Origin: Podospora bellae-mahoneyi
Lineage: Eukaryota > Ascomycota > Sordariomycetes > Sordariales > Podosporaceae
Assembly: GCF_035222275.1 (NCBI RefSeq)
Contig: NC_085886.1
Coordinates: forward strand, 1,240,001 to 1,304,000
DNA length: 64,000 nt
Direction of reading: 5' to 3'
Below, piece by piece: positions 14,801 through 26,369 of this stretch. The position numbers were made by a program, and so were the translations under genes. Each line of letters starts with the position of its first letter. Position 1 is the stretch's first letter. The notes below the pieces were generated by a model. It did not search any database. It saw nothing but the letters and a program-made list of their open reading frames with translations, and was not told where the DNA came from.

Positions 14801-17800
14801 TTGGGCAAGAAAATAGACCTAAGCATTGCTTCCTCGAGACCACACTGTCAGATCAAGTTGAATTCTTGTTGTCCGGATCAACCCCAGCGCCTCGGTGTAG
14901 CTGATAGGTTTTGGCAAGTCTCGCTCTTCGTTGGGAGCTTTCTTCGGTCGGTATGCAGTTCGATGGCAATTCTGCGCCCGGGCGCGTGAATGTTGCGGCC
15001 GATGAGGTGGGTCCGGAAGAGGCTAACAGAGACCGGAGGCAGACCGGTGCACTGACCACCAATGCTGGCATAGTTAACTCATGACTTTGAGGTTGGCTCC
15101 CTGTACGGTTGAGTACATCTCGAGGGTCTGCTGGACGTGGTTGAGCTCGGTTGAGGGTCGATGGATGGTGTTTTCCGAGGTGTGTCGGTGTCTTCACCTC
15201 GTACCTTCCATGGTCGCTAAACACTCAACTGACAATGACGCAAGATACCTGCTACATTGGCCATGAGGCAGGTGCGTTCCATTATGTGAAGAAGGAAGCA
15301 TCGAGGATTGGGTAACCTGGAAAGAGCAATGTGGAATTTCAGGCCCGAGATTTCTAAGATGAAATCCTGTTTGGACATTCTCGAGTCACCAAACCTCCCA
15401 AACCTCTTACTCACGAACAAAGCACCGGGGACAGCCAACATTTAATACGCATCGTCTCATCCTTTCCCATCCCTTTTCAGCCAATAACCGACACAGAGGT
15501 GTACTTGGCGCCTCTCACGCCGATCTACATGTCTTCAGTGGCTCATGTACGTGTTCGTGCTAGTCACTTGGTTCTCAGCGATGCCAAACGAGTGGCATGA
15601 ATGACAATGTGCGTGATGCAGCATCACCACCGTTGCCACCACCGCGCACGATATCCGGCCAACCGACGATGAAGCCGACATCAGGAGGCCGAGGAAAGAA
15701 GCAAGACATTAACGGGCAACACACCCTTCACCAACTCGCAGTGTTGATCCATGCCAGAGGTCAGCTAGCAGTGGCAATCTCTATGTACCCAACATACAAA
15801 GTAGACTAGGCTGGCTTTCTTCTACCGTCATAAAATCAGCACTCTGTCTCGAATAGAGCCCCTCGAATAGCGAAGCTCGGCCTGTGGCCCACGATCCATC
15901 GGAAGAGAAACCGTCAACCACGATCGGAACCAGTATACAACACCAAGCCCCGGGGAGCATCACTTACCATTCAGAACAACTAATGACGACTTCAACGTCA
16001 TTCATCTTTCCTGTCTGCTGCTTTCCACGTCCACACCCCCCAACATGAATTCCACCAATCTCTCGATTGTTAACACCCTCAACTTCCAAATCGGGCCGCC
16101 CGCATACATCACTCTCATGCAGCCCAGGCTTCCCTCCCTCTCGACTCCTCGCCGTTCTATTCCCCTACTGGACGAAGAACCATTCAAGAATTAGATTGCC
16201 GGCAGCAGCACACACTCATACTTCACCAAGACGGGCTGGCCGCCAGTGGATGGTTGGAGGTGCTTGCCTGCCGTTGCCGCTAATAGGGTGTGGCATGCAG
16301 CACGCCAGTTCGCAGTAGCAGCGGCTACAACACATGTGCATATGATGCGTGGAGTTGAGGTGGTAGTGGTGGTTCGTATGAAAGGGTAGGTAGGTTTGCT
16401 CAGCCCAGGACTTGTCTTGGCTTGGGCTATACGATCGAGATGGTATAATCGAACCACCATCCAGTGCCGGCAGCCTGGTGGGTGGGTATATTGGCAGATT
16501 GATTGCGTGGGTGTGTCAGATGGATGGGATGACAGGTGGGTACGCGTTGTGAAACCTATATTGCGTGGATGGCCGTTGATAGCTGATGTTGCTAACCGAC
16601 GGGGACGAGCCCAGAAGCTGGGGATGGATCGTTCTTCACCCACCGTCTAGGCCGTTCTCCCCATACTTGCTTCTCCGCCTCACTGGCCACACTCAACTAC
16701 ATCTACCACGCAGCTACCCTTTCTACAAGACTTGTATTGAACGCCACCAACTAGACAAGTTACGGGTACCAAGATACGGGTACAGGATGCGGGTAGCGTA
16801 GGGCCTTGCCCACGCACTTCCCACCTCTCTCAACCACACCTCCATCTTCCTCACACCACTGGACTCACGCCCCCCTCCCTCTTCTTCCACCCAAACCCCT
16901 CCCTTCTCCGCCGACACTGCAACTGCTCCCGTACCCGGGTCCCATCTCCCATCACATACCACCTCCAGGATCCGATCCGATCCAATACACCCTTTCTCGG
17001 CCCCCTCTCGCTCGGCCAGGGCTGGTTACCGACAGGTACACTAACCCCGACACGATAGATCTTGCATGCAAGTTTGCTGCAGGATGCGGGAGGGAATTAT
17101 GCAAAGTGGATTACACTACCATTGGGGGGCCAGCTAGACAGTGTGTGAGATTTGTGTGTGAGCTGATGTTCACGGTGGCGTGCGTGAGTTGGAACCCACT
17201 CATCCTGACGGACCTAGACCGAACTATATCAGGTTTTGATTGTAAGACAGTTCTCTGTGGGCGGGTACCATCGGACCGGGGATTTGAGACGGGGAGATCT
17301 AGATCTAATGTAGATGATGTCTTACGAGTTTGATGATTGAGTTTTCTCGGCGATGAGGGGACGGGGGTTGACATGTGGAGAAAGAAACTACCGTAATCTG
17401 GGGGAGAGGAGGGGGTTTGTGAGGTGAGGGGAAGGAAGGGGTAGGGGATTCTAGATTGGTGGAGGAGTGGATACCGACAGTTCAATCATCCGCAGGTGAG
17501 TGTATGTATGTTGTTTCTAAACTGAGTAGTATTGCGCGGTTAGAGGTGGGGGGTGTGGGGTGGGTGGTTGGTTGTTGGCTTTCTACTATTGTATGTACAG
17601 ATTCGATCCAATTACTGTGTGGAGTTCATATGTCTGTGATAGAGTGTTGTTTTACGCTTCAGTTCATCGCTTATTACTGGCACTTGCGAGGTTTTTTTGT
17701 GGTGGACTGATTAGTCGGGAGCGAGAAGGGGGGGGGGATGGCGGGGGGGAGGGAGTACACTGTCAGTCAGCACTTTAATCTTGACTTGTCATTTGTGTCT

Positions 17801-17854
17801 TTTTCGTATTGTCCCCAGTGTTAACTAGTGATGGCTTACAGATATATAGAAAGA

Positions 17855-17909
17855 AACCGCCCCCCCAAAAAAAAAAAAAAAAACCCCGGTGAGATTTTAG
17901 AGGGCGGTT
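17855..17909. repeat. inverted repeat with A17 in the loop
   Basis: AACCGCCC at 17855-17862 is matched by its exact complement GGGCGGTT at 17902-17909. The enclosed loop contains a run of 17 A at 17867-17883. It lies about 240 bp from the 5S gene end. Function unknown. Confidence 0.7.
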
Positions 17910-18144
17910 GGCATCGGGAATGAGACAGACCGACAGACAGACAGACAAGAAGAAGTTTGTGATGGGAGTACCTTACCTTGGAGCAGCTATTCGGGAAGAA
18001 AAAAAGGATATTGTGTGGTCGGAATCCCTTGTTTGACAACGAGACAGGATTCCCGAGAATGGAAAAATCGTCCGAACATTCAGCCTAAGCCAAGGAGGGG
18101 AGGGGTCGGGGGTGTTACACGACAGACAGATAACTAAAAACATC

Positions 18145-18150
18145 AAAAAA
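18145..18150 (-). terminator. Pol III oligo-T terminator of the 5S gene
   Basis: Six T on the minus strand immediately after the 5S 3' end; a second T4-5 run follows a few bases later. Confidence 0.7.
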
Positions 18151-18292
18151 CACACAACATCGAGGATTCCCCAGCGGTCACCCAACCTGAGTCCTGGTTC
18201 GACTCTCAGCTATTTTGAAAATGAGGGCAGAGCGGACGGGATACCGGATATTTTTTTTTTTTTTTTTTTTTTAGCTGGACATGATCGTATGT
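18151..18292 (-). rRNA. 5S rRNA gene or pseudogene with an internal A22 tract
   Basis: The minus strand reads ACATACGATC at the 5' end, CCCGTCCGCTCTGCCC at 18240-18225, GGTTGGGTGACCGC at 18187-18174 and GATGTTGTGTG at the 3' end, followed directly by TTTTTT (18150-18145), a Pol III terminator. These are the conserved 5S blocks including the box-C region. Helix II is supported by exact pairing of CAGCTA (18277-18272) with TAGCTG (18212-18207), even though these bases differ from those I recall for Neurospora. Where fungal 5S has a short purine loop after the first helix II strand, this copy has 22 A (T22 on the plus strand, 18251-18272), so it is about 142 nt instead of about 118. Dispersed single 5S genes and many variant copies are known in Sordariales. 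Whether this one is expressed is unknown. Confidence 0.8.
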
Positions 18293-19020
18293 GCTATTCA
18301 ACTCCGGAATTGGGCCCTTTTGCATCCTCCCGTTGATATCGTCAGACAACAGACATGATGAATTCCCGAACAAATCCAACAAGTTTGCTGTCCCATCTCT
18401 TTCGCTTATTCAAGGGATAAATGTATAAAGAAGATATTCTCAGGTTATAATTCAACACATCAGTCCTCAAAAGCCACACGGGGGTGAGTAACAATACAAA
18501 AAAGAAAAACACAGAAAAAGATCTAGAAGTAAATAAGTCAGTAGCACCGCAGCAAAATCTTGAGCCCATCACATCATCATGATTCTCTCTGTCAAGTAAC
18601 TAAGGAAAGACAAAAGGTCAACATCAATTATTCCAAAAACACAGATATTAAAAAGGCATCCCCCATGTATCTAACTCGGCCTTCTCTCATCCCAAATACA
18701 GCATGTCTCTCTCTGCCTGCCACGATCTATCTAGTATACATCCAACAAGCTGCAAAAGACTAAACAACAAACAAAGATGCTATTTCAATTAACTCCACGC
18801 TTTTTTGGTTATCATGAGCTTTTCAAGCGGACCAAAATGCTGCCTTCACACAAGACTTTCCCCTCCTCCCCTGATCACCTCTCCTCCCCTCCACACCCCT
18901 TTTGCCGCTCTTTTGCCTTTTCTTTTGTTTGTGTGTCCAGCCACCCCAGCCAAGTCATAAACCGTCATCAGCTTTGAATCTTGTATGTACATCTGGGTCG
19001 TCAGAGAACCGGCTGTCAAT
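18293..19020. other. gene-free stretch
   Basis: No gene seen. The part next to 19020 is the 3' flank of the repeat-protein gene; the remainder is AT-leaning unique sequence upstream of the 5S copy. Confidence 0.6.
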
Positions 19021-20604
19021 CTATGCCGACGCGGTGGTGGTGGACTCGAGGGTGGCCTCGACAACAGCTGAGGGCTGGTTCTCGACCACGGCGACGAGGT
19101 CCTCGGGCTTGACCTCGGCGATGTAGTTGCCCTTGCCGTTGTAGCCATTGTAGCCATTGTAGCCATTGTAGCCATTGTAGCCATTGTAGCCATTGTAGCC
19201 ATTGTAGCCATTGTAGCCATTGTAGCCACCGTGGCCACTATAGCCAGGGCCGCCATAGCCATTGTGACCAGACTTGTGCCCTTCATTACCGTAGCCAGGA
19301 CCGCCATAGCCGTTGTGGGCAGACTTGTGCCCTTCGTTGCCATAACCAGGGCCGCCATATCCAGACTGGTGGCCACCATAGTTTTGCCCATCGTGTCCAT
19401 ACTTGTTCCCATCATGACCGTGCTTGTTCCCATCATGACCATACTTGTGCCCTTCGTTACCATAGCCAGGGCCACCGTAGCCAGACTCATGAGCACCATA
19501 TCCAGAGCCGTGCCCACCGTAGTTGTTGCCGTCAGGGCCACCATAGCCAGAACCGTGAGAGACACCACCGTAGCCGCCTTGGCCGAACCTGTGACCATCG
19601 TGACCATAGCCAGAGTTGTGACCGTCGTACTTGTTGCCATAGCCGTCATTGCCGCCATAAACAGAGCCATGGCCACCGTAGTTGTTGCCGAAACCATTGC
19701 CGTAGCCGTCGTAGTTGCCATGGCTGTTGTGGGCGCCACCATAGCCGCCATAACCGGAGCCGTAACCGCCGTAACCGGAACCGTGACCACCATAGTTGTT
19801 GCCGTTCCCGTAGTTGTCACCGTGTCCGCCGTAGTTGCCGAGCCCACCATAGTTGTTAACCCGGCCACCATAGTTACCACCAGGTCCGTAGTTATTGCCG
19901 TGGCCACCGCCATAGCCGCCGTAACCGCCACCGTACCCGCCCTGACCACCATAGCCCCTCTGGCGGCCATCGCAGTTATCATAGTTGTGGCTATTTTGGT
20001 CGCAGTAACCCTCCGAATCATAGCCGGAAGGTGAGTAGCCAGCGCCGTAGCCTCGACCACCACCATAGTTGTTGCCGTCATACCCGCCATAGCCGCCACC
20101 ACCGTAGCCCTTGCCACCGTGCTTCTCGATCCATCCGGGGGGAACGGGGCGGAGGCAGCGGATGCGGCCGTTGTACTTCTTCTCAAGGTCGTAGCAGCCC
20201 TTGAAGAGGATGCCAAAGTACTGGCCACCGCACTCGAACTTGCCGTGCTTGTCCTGAAAGCCACCGAAGGCGGCAGCCAGACCGTCAACGTAGACGGACT
20301 TGCGGTAGTCGGCTACTTTGGTCTTGAAGAAACATGTGTCAGTTAATCAACAAGCAAGCCTTGATAGGGCAGGGAGGCTTACATCGCAGTTGAGCTTATT
20401 GCGGTATTCGTTACCGTTGTTCTTGTTGCAGTCGCAATTGTCATAGACGGTGAAGTCGCTGTAGCTGGCCAGATCCGTGACGGCAGTCAGGTTTACCGCA
20501 GGAGGAGGGATAGTGTTGAGATCGAGCTCGGGAGTCGGGGCCGCTCTGATGCCGTGGGCAAGCACCAAGGCCGCGAGGCCGGTGCGGAGGGTACTCAAAG
20601 ACAT
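19021..20604 (-). CDS. secreted Gly/Tyr/Asn/His-rich tandem-repeat protein
   Basis: I do not recognise a named family. Exons are 20604-20383 and 20322-19021; the 60-nt intron (GTAAGC..CTTCAAG, with CTGAC inside) is phase 0. The 507-residue product starts MSLSTLRTGLAALVLAHG, a signal peptide with likely cleavage near RA/AP. Residues about 50-145 form a cysteine-containing module (NCDCNKNNGNEY, FECGGQYFG, FKGCYD, RIRCLRP). From about residue 150 onward the chain is almost only G, Y, N, H, S and D, in units such as NYGGHGSGYG and GGPGYGNEGHKS, ending in nine or more YNG triplets. The last 30 residues are acidic and Thr-rich and end ESTTTASA. The long second exon has no Met, so ATG-based frame finding misses it, while two other frames stay open by repeat bias. 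Probably an extracellular, self-associating or wall-bound protein; inferred from composition only. Confidence 0.85.
19141..19221. repeat. 9-bp coding minisatellite, nine perfect copies
   Basis: Nine identical copies of GTAGCCATT, reading as NGY triplets on the minus strand near the end of the repeat-protein gene. Perfect identity suggests recent slippage and probable length polymorphism. Confidence 0.95.
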
Positions 20605-21727
20605 GACGCTGGTACTCAGAATGCTGCTCAAAGAAATGAGGAGAATGCGAGGCTGGTTGACTGGATGAAAGAGGGTGATGGAGGAATAAGCTGATGGAGG
20701 CCTGGGAGAGATACTGGGAGCTGGAGTTCTTATGTTTTGGCTTTGCCCCTATCTTCGCGCCTCATGTGCGGATGGAATGCCCTTTGACCTCATCTCGGCA
20801 TCATGAACATGACTCTTGAGCTGCTATGGACGAGAGTCCGACTGTTGATGTCCACGATGTGGAGGGGGCTAGGGGATGGGACCATGGTTTTTCTGTCAAG
20901 TTTGATCATGGAACACGAGGCCAAGATTGAGTCCGCACACAACCGATCTGTCGAGTGGTGTTTTCCCTGAATTGGTCCCTGACCGAAGTTAAGTCATCCC
21001 CGTGGCGTCGGAGGTGCGAAAGTCAGAAGAATGGGGACTGAGATATGGCGAACAAACTGGATTGGCTGCTAAAGTGCGGAGGGCGTGGTGCCTTAGTGTT
21101 GGTTTCCTCGCGGCGGTTGCCGCCAAAGCTTCAGTTGACTTCATGATCGTGGTAGTAGCATTGGTTGCCGTATGCACTTATTTGAGTCAGCATCTTCTGG
21201 ACTCTGCCATGACAGAGGGGATGTCCGAAGAGAAGAAAGAGGTTTCTGTGATAGAGTCCTTCTTGACGGCAGTCTCTTTGGTAGCTCTTTCCTTCTCTCC
21301 ACGATGGCTCCTTCCCTGTCTGCGGGCTTTCCCTCTGTGCTCTTTCATTGTCATTCCACCGTTCCTTTGGACCCTCACGGCTCCTTCCTCCTCTTGAGTC
21401 TTCATTTCCCTAGGCTCCTTCCATTTCACATACGGTACAGGGAGTGTGTATAAAGTGTGCCAACGTTACCTATCTCATATGTAAGTAGGGTACACGCTCC
21501 ACACATCAATGCTGCTCTGTTCTGCAATTCATCAATCCTTCCCCCTATCTTCGTATCCATCATGTCTCAATAAACCCCTAAACCCCATGAATGTCAAGTA
21601 AACCAAGAAAAGCAAGCAAGAACCCAACCCCTTACCAATCCCAAGCAAACCAAACCCACCGCTAGACTCCAAACCCAAAAACTCCAGACCATGCCCTCTT
21701 CTTCACTCGACCCATCCCACTGTCGAT
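20605..21727. other. gene-free stretch: repeat-protein promoter and yippee 3' flank
   Basis: No gene seen. It contains the upstream region of the secreted repeat-protein gene and the 3' flank of the yippee-like gene. Confidence 0.6.
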
Positions 21728-22152
21728 TCACGTAACCTTACAAAGCAGCTCCGCCTCCAGAATGAACTTTCCCTCCTTGTACTTCTCCGAGCTCTCATAC
21801 GCCCTGTCATACTTCCACCCCACCACATCCTTGCACTGCCGGCACTGTATATCCCTCACGACATGCCTCCCCGTCGTCATGTTGCGTTCCGAGGGGTCGC
21901 CCGTCTCGACGTTGACGACCGTGTTGAAGAGGTAGGCTTTGCCATGTTGGCCGCGGAAGTTCTGGTGGTGGGAAACAGGCGAGCGGTTAGCGAGTCCCCT
22001 GTTGTACAAGGAGGGGAGGGGGGAGAAGGGACAATGGAAGCGGAAGGACATACCCGCGAAATGATATCATGGGCGTTAGCCAAGTGTGCCTTACAGTTCT
22101 TGCAGCCGTAGATGACGTCCGAGTTGAGGTAGGTGTTGTAAGTTAGGCCCAT
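21728..22152 (-). CDS. yippee-like zinc-binding protein
   Basis: Small Yippee/YPEL family protein of 110 residues; family members are conserved eukaryotic proteins with a Mis18/cereblon-type zinc fold (yeast Moh1 is the counterpart), of incompletely known function. Exons are 22152-22054 and 21961-21728, joined across a 92-nt intron (GTATGT..CACCAG, phase 0). The start MGLTYNTYLNSDVIYGCKNC and the body FRGQHGKAYLFNTVVNV are typical. Zinc ligands are CKNC (C17, C20) and CRQC (C73, C76). The characteristic G.H.V.DI.C..C sequence and the GWKYDRAYE..QKYKEGK-like end (here ESSEKYKEGKFILE) are present. Length matches the family (100-120 residues). Confidence 0.93.
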
Positions 22153-23188
22153 GGTTGCGGTTTTGGGGGGGCGGCTCCCTTGGACCACTCTCCCTGCCTA
22201 GCTAGCTGGCGATGGGTAGCTTGATTTCTTGTGTCTTGGTTTACTTTGGTTATGACTGTTGCTGGCTTGGGCCGATATGGATGTGGTAGTTGTTATCGAT
22301 GGCGGTATTCTGTGAGGTGCGAACAGGACAGATAAACACGAATTAACAGGCGGTAAGGCAGCACGAGTCGACAGTAGGCAGGAAAGCACGGGATCTGGTT
22401 CGGATATCGGATACTGGCTCTCTCGAGTCAACACCTCGGGATCAGGGATCGCTATCGGGGGCGTCGGGAGTGTCGGGATTGGGCTACTTCGGCAGCGGTA
22501 ATGAACAAGTGGTGAAACAGACGACAGTACAGGTGCAGGAGATATCCCAAGACAAGGCAAACAAACACAAGAGAATAGTTGGGAAGTTATCACGGGACGA
22601 ACCCCGAACCTTGATGGATAGGATGGAGAAACAAGCAAATGGCAAGCAAGTGTAATGATGACCAGCGATAAGACAAGGGCACGTGGGCACACCTGGCAGC
22701 GTTGATAAAGAACGAGGTTCCCAGTGAAGGCCAAGGGTGACCGCCGCATTTGGGGGAACGCCGGAACGACGTCACGAGCGTTAGCCCCCAGGCGGAGCTG
22801 TTGGGTGTTGTCAAATGCGGGGTCGACTCCTCCCCCTGTCACTGGGCAGCATGCTGAGTGCCGTGTGACCCCCTGAATGGTAACAACAACACACCGAAGA
22901 GAAGCTGAAATGCAACCGTGGAATGGAAATATAGATAATCAAATATTTACAATATGAATGTTGTTGTGTGAGATCCAAAATATTCTTGGTATCTATCTTC
23001 TCATCATCATCAGGCTTGTCTAAGCCTTTTACTTCCTCTCCTGAATCGCTGCGCGATACCTCGGGTGAGCGCCAAAATCGAATTATCCCAACTCCAGAAA
23101 AACAAAGAAAAATATGTACAAGGGAATGAAAATAAATATGCAATGCCTCCTACCTCCTCTCACTCCCCTTTCATATTCTATCGTGTGA
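22153..23188. other. gene-free stretch
   Basis: No gene seen. It holds the leader and promoter of the yippee-like gene and the 3' flank of the ferric-reductase gene. Confidence 0.6.
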
Positions 23189-25039
23189 CTACCACGAAAA
23201 GGCCTCCTCCACAAAGTCCACGGCTCCGTTATACTGCTTATTTCTCACTGCCCGCCTGACCTCATCGCTCAGCGCGCCTGGCCCGCACACAGTCACAGCC
23301 ATGGTGCCGATCTGGTTTTCCATCTCCATACCCAGCAGTGTGTCGATGTTGGGCCGGCCGGGGAACATCTGTACTGTCGAGCTGGGGCTGTGAATTTCCT
23401 TGGTCGAGCGAGGCCTGCTGACGAACAACATGATCTTGAGAACCTCGCGGCGCTTCTCCATGGCCAGAATCTCGGTCATCCAGGGGCGAATCCATTCGAG
23501 GTGCTCAGGAGTCTGGATCACCCAGACCATGATGACCTTGCGAGCAGCAACTGTCCCGTTGCTATAACCGGCGACGAGATCACGGACGTGGGGAACGGCC
23601 TGGGTCACACCAACACCACCGGCAAAGAGCATGACTGTTCCGTACGAGTGAAGTTGATGAGAGCCGCGATAAGGACCCTCGACAAGACAACGGGTAACAA
23701 GCTTTCCGTCGGGGTTGGCGGCCGCGCGGCTGTACAGCGCACCAGTGAAGCCGGTGCGGCCACGGATGATGAAAGAAACAGACGTCTTCTTCTGATACAA
23801 GACATCGTGGCGGTCCATCGGGAGACCCTTTTCACCGTCGAGCTGCTCAGCTTCGTCGCTCCAGGCTACGGTGAAAGGGTGAGATTGCCAGAAACCGATA
23901 GATGGCATGTAAAGGTAGGCGTGCTGTCCGGGCCGGAAATCCCAAGGGCGGGCCATGCTGACAGTCACGCGGCAGGCACCGCCAGGGAGAGCCTCAACGA
24001 GAGTCTTGGTCCCACCGGCTCCGATGTTGCGATATCCGACACGAAGGAAACGGGCAGCACGGTCAAAGATCCACAGGGCACAAACGGCGTAGAGATACTT
24101 GAGCTGTGGGAGCTTCTTGAGGTCGAGGTGGTACCAGAGACCAAGAACCGCCAAGATTGCGAGGGCGATATGGGCAATCTTGAAGGTCTCATAGTAGGCG
24201 TGTCTGAAAATACTGGATGCCTGAATGCAAAGGGCAATCATGGCACAGGTCGACTACAGAACTGTGTTAGCCATGTTCCTCGATACATTAGATCCAAGAT
24301 AACTTACAATGAATCCCCACATCAGAAACTTGACGGTGATGGCAGTGTTGAAAGCAGCGCTCCAGCCGTTCTTGGAAGCATTGCCAACCAACCAGGCCAC
24401 TGTGTGGGCAACAGACTCCAGCATGACAATACGCCCAAACCAGCGGTGAAGAAGATTGAAGGTGTCGAAAGAGATGCCGAGAAGATTGATGAGAGGGTTG
24501 TTGCGGCCAGCCATGAGGAACAGAGGGATCATGTTGACAACAGCGAGGTATCCGGTCCTGTTTCTAATGAGTGCCGCAACTTGACCAAGAGGGCCGGAGA
24601 AGTCGATGGTCATGACGCAAAAGGCAACGTTGGTGCCAAGGTAGGCCAAGAGGAAAAACAGCTGAAGACGGGACGGAAGAGTGCCGACATTGAGGGCCGA
24701 GCTGATCTGGAACTCGCGGTTGTGCCTCTTGCTGAAGATGGGTGCGTAGAGGATGTTCTTCTGGAACCATGAGTAGTTGTGGGATGGCTTGGCGAAGTAT
24801 CGCTGTTGGTCGTTGTGAAGGCAGGTTACCGTCCTGACATATCGGACCAAGACTGTGGTAACTCGCCAGATGAGCAGGGCTCCTGAGACTGCACCCAGAA
24901 CAATCAACAAGTAGTGAGAAAGCATCTTGTTCACGACAGCATGATCCACGCTGCTGGTAGCTCCCCCCGCTGCTGCTCCATGGCCCCTTCCACCTGCCTG
25001 CGCGCCAGCTGTGGCATTTCCCGGAACCGATACCGACAT
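23189..25039 (-). CDS. ferric-reductase-type transmembrane oxidoreductase (FRE family)
   Basis: Predicted plasma-membrane metalloreductase of 598 residues that passes electrons from NADPH through FAD and two hemes to extracellular ferric or cupric ions (family knowledge). Exons are 25039-24308 and 24253-23189; the 54-nt intron is phase 0 (GTAAGT..TGTAG). The ATG at 25039 gives MSVSVPGNATAG, a short Gly/Ala-rich outer segment, then several membrane helices. Likely heme ligands lie in LLHRWFGRIVMLESVAHTV (about residues 198-215) and in FRHAYYETFKIAH (about 258-270). The FAD site shows RPGQHAYLYMP and SHPFTVAW (about 372). NADPH binding is suggested by FAGGVGVTQAVPHV (about 458) and VCGPGALSDEVRRAV. 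The C-terminus VDFVEEAFSW matches the usual FRE end. No siderophore or oxidase gene neighbours it. Substrate cannot be told from sequence. Confidence 0.93.
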
Positions 25040-26369
25040 GTTGAATCCTCCCAAATTCTGTCGAGTTATTTTGATGTTCCCGTCTCCAACAAGAACTGAA
25101 TCGTGCTCCACTCTATCCTAGTAGGTGGTGTTTGATAAGTTGAATCGCAACCTATGTCAAAGGTTCATCTGATGTCGCTGAATGCTGTCGAAGCTGTACG
25201 GGCCACCGATTGTTTTGCCGAGTAGAAAAGAACGAATGCTGTGGTATCCAGATATCCTGTCCAAGTCCTGCTGGAAGGTTTGAATACCTATTGTTGAGTG
25301 GATTGAGGTGGTGCTCAGTGGGATGATGATCAAGGAACGTTGAGCTGCGTGACTGTGATTGCTGATTGTCTGTCTGTCGTCTTTTTCCCAGTACCCCAAT
25401 ATCTCGCTTTCTATGTCGAATGCCAACCAGATGTGGACAAAAAAAGAATGAAATTGTATGTTTAAACCACACAATGCGTGCCTCAAGGTCGCAAGGACAG
25501 AAGAGAAAGCTCTCGGCCAGTCAAGGGAGAGTGTTGATAGCAATCAAAGGGGGTGGAAAGAATGAAATGCAAAATCAATGCAGGCTGGGTGGTGCAAGGG
25601 GAAAGAGAAGGAAGTCGTCCAAGGACGAAAGATGATGGCAGATCTAGCCAAGAATCCAAGAAACCGGGGGACTGGGAGACAGATGAAGGGAGAGACGATG
25701 AAAATTGAACGGCTTGTCGACATGGGGGGGTGCGGGAAGCCCACCAGGGGGCAGCGACCCCTCCTATTTCCTAATTGGGTATCTTGCACCGGTCCGTACT
25801 GACGCGTCCCGGGGCTGGTACAAGATGGTATTTTCACAATTCCACGGCTAAACTTGCACGTTACAGCGAAAGATGTGCTGCTAATTTGAATTTCAATACC
25901 ATATCTTATCATCCGATCCTGTCTCACCACCCAGCCCCAATGTTCACCTTATGACGCTCGATAAGAATCGAGACCCGACATCTGTCTTGCTCCCAGACCA
26001 GACATGGCCGCTTGCTGCAACAAGCTCGCCCTGCTTCTTCTGCCAAAGCTCGGCTGGAAGCTGATCCCAGCAAAACCACTTGACTGGATTCCTGGAGACA
26101 CATGCTTCGTAATGGTGGTCCGTCCGCTCATGCATTGGCCACAAGGCCTCCTCATCCTCCGCAGCGCAGCGCGGCGGTGCGAGTGCAAACAGGTACGGGA
26201 TGCCAAGACAACCAACGAACGGAGCTTCGATTGGGCAAAGGTGAAACGCCACAGGGGAAACCATCGCCTGGGGTTGTCCCTGTGCTGATCCAAGTTCCTC
26301 AGCACATCACCTCCTCCCACCACCACAAGAAAAGTCCCTCGGCCAGACTCCCAGAAAATTCAAAAGCCA
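25040..26369. other. gene-free stretch
   Basis: Leader and promoter of the ferric-reductase gene, then unique sequence up to the inverted-repeat element. Short overlapping open frames on both strands at 25944-26380 show no domain and are probably chance. Confidence 0.55.

Larger units (their letters stand above)
8855..18150. other. 9.3-kb tract without a convincing gene
   Basis: No frame here shows a recognisable domain, a splice-consistent exon chain or sustained coding-like composition. The longest open frames (for example 10642-11256 plus and 14050-14547 minus) have compositions expected of chance frames. Base composition is mixed, not RIP-like. Contents seen: the ABC gene promoter side, CA-rich repeats near 10355-10385, a 13-A run at 12680-12692, a T run near 13566-13574, and a hairpin with a 17-A loop at 17855-17909. 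A long promoter, lncRNA gene or fast-evolving small gene cannot be excluded by eye. Confidence 0.5.

Noticed and set aside
14050-15441. Adjacent minus-strand open stretches that could be exons of one gene
   Set aside because: A few GT/AG pairs are plausible but the joined text shows no recognisable protein features.
18846-20288. 480-codon minus-strand frame rich in Ala/Thr/Met, and a 267-codon plus-strand Val/Ile/Ala frame at 19231-20034
   Set aside because: Both are by-products of the 9-bp and related repeats. The real frame encodes the Gly/Tyr repeat protein with signal peptide and spliced first exon.
23390-24772. 460-codon plus-strand frame
   Set aside because: Lies antisense to the ferric-reductase exons and has no domain; arises from codon bias of the real gene.
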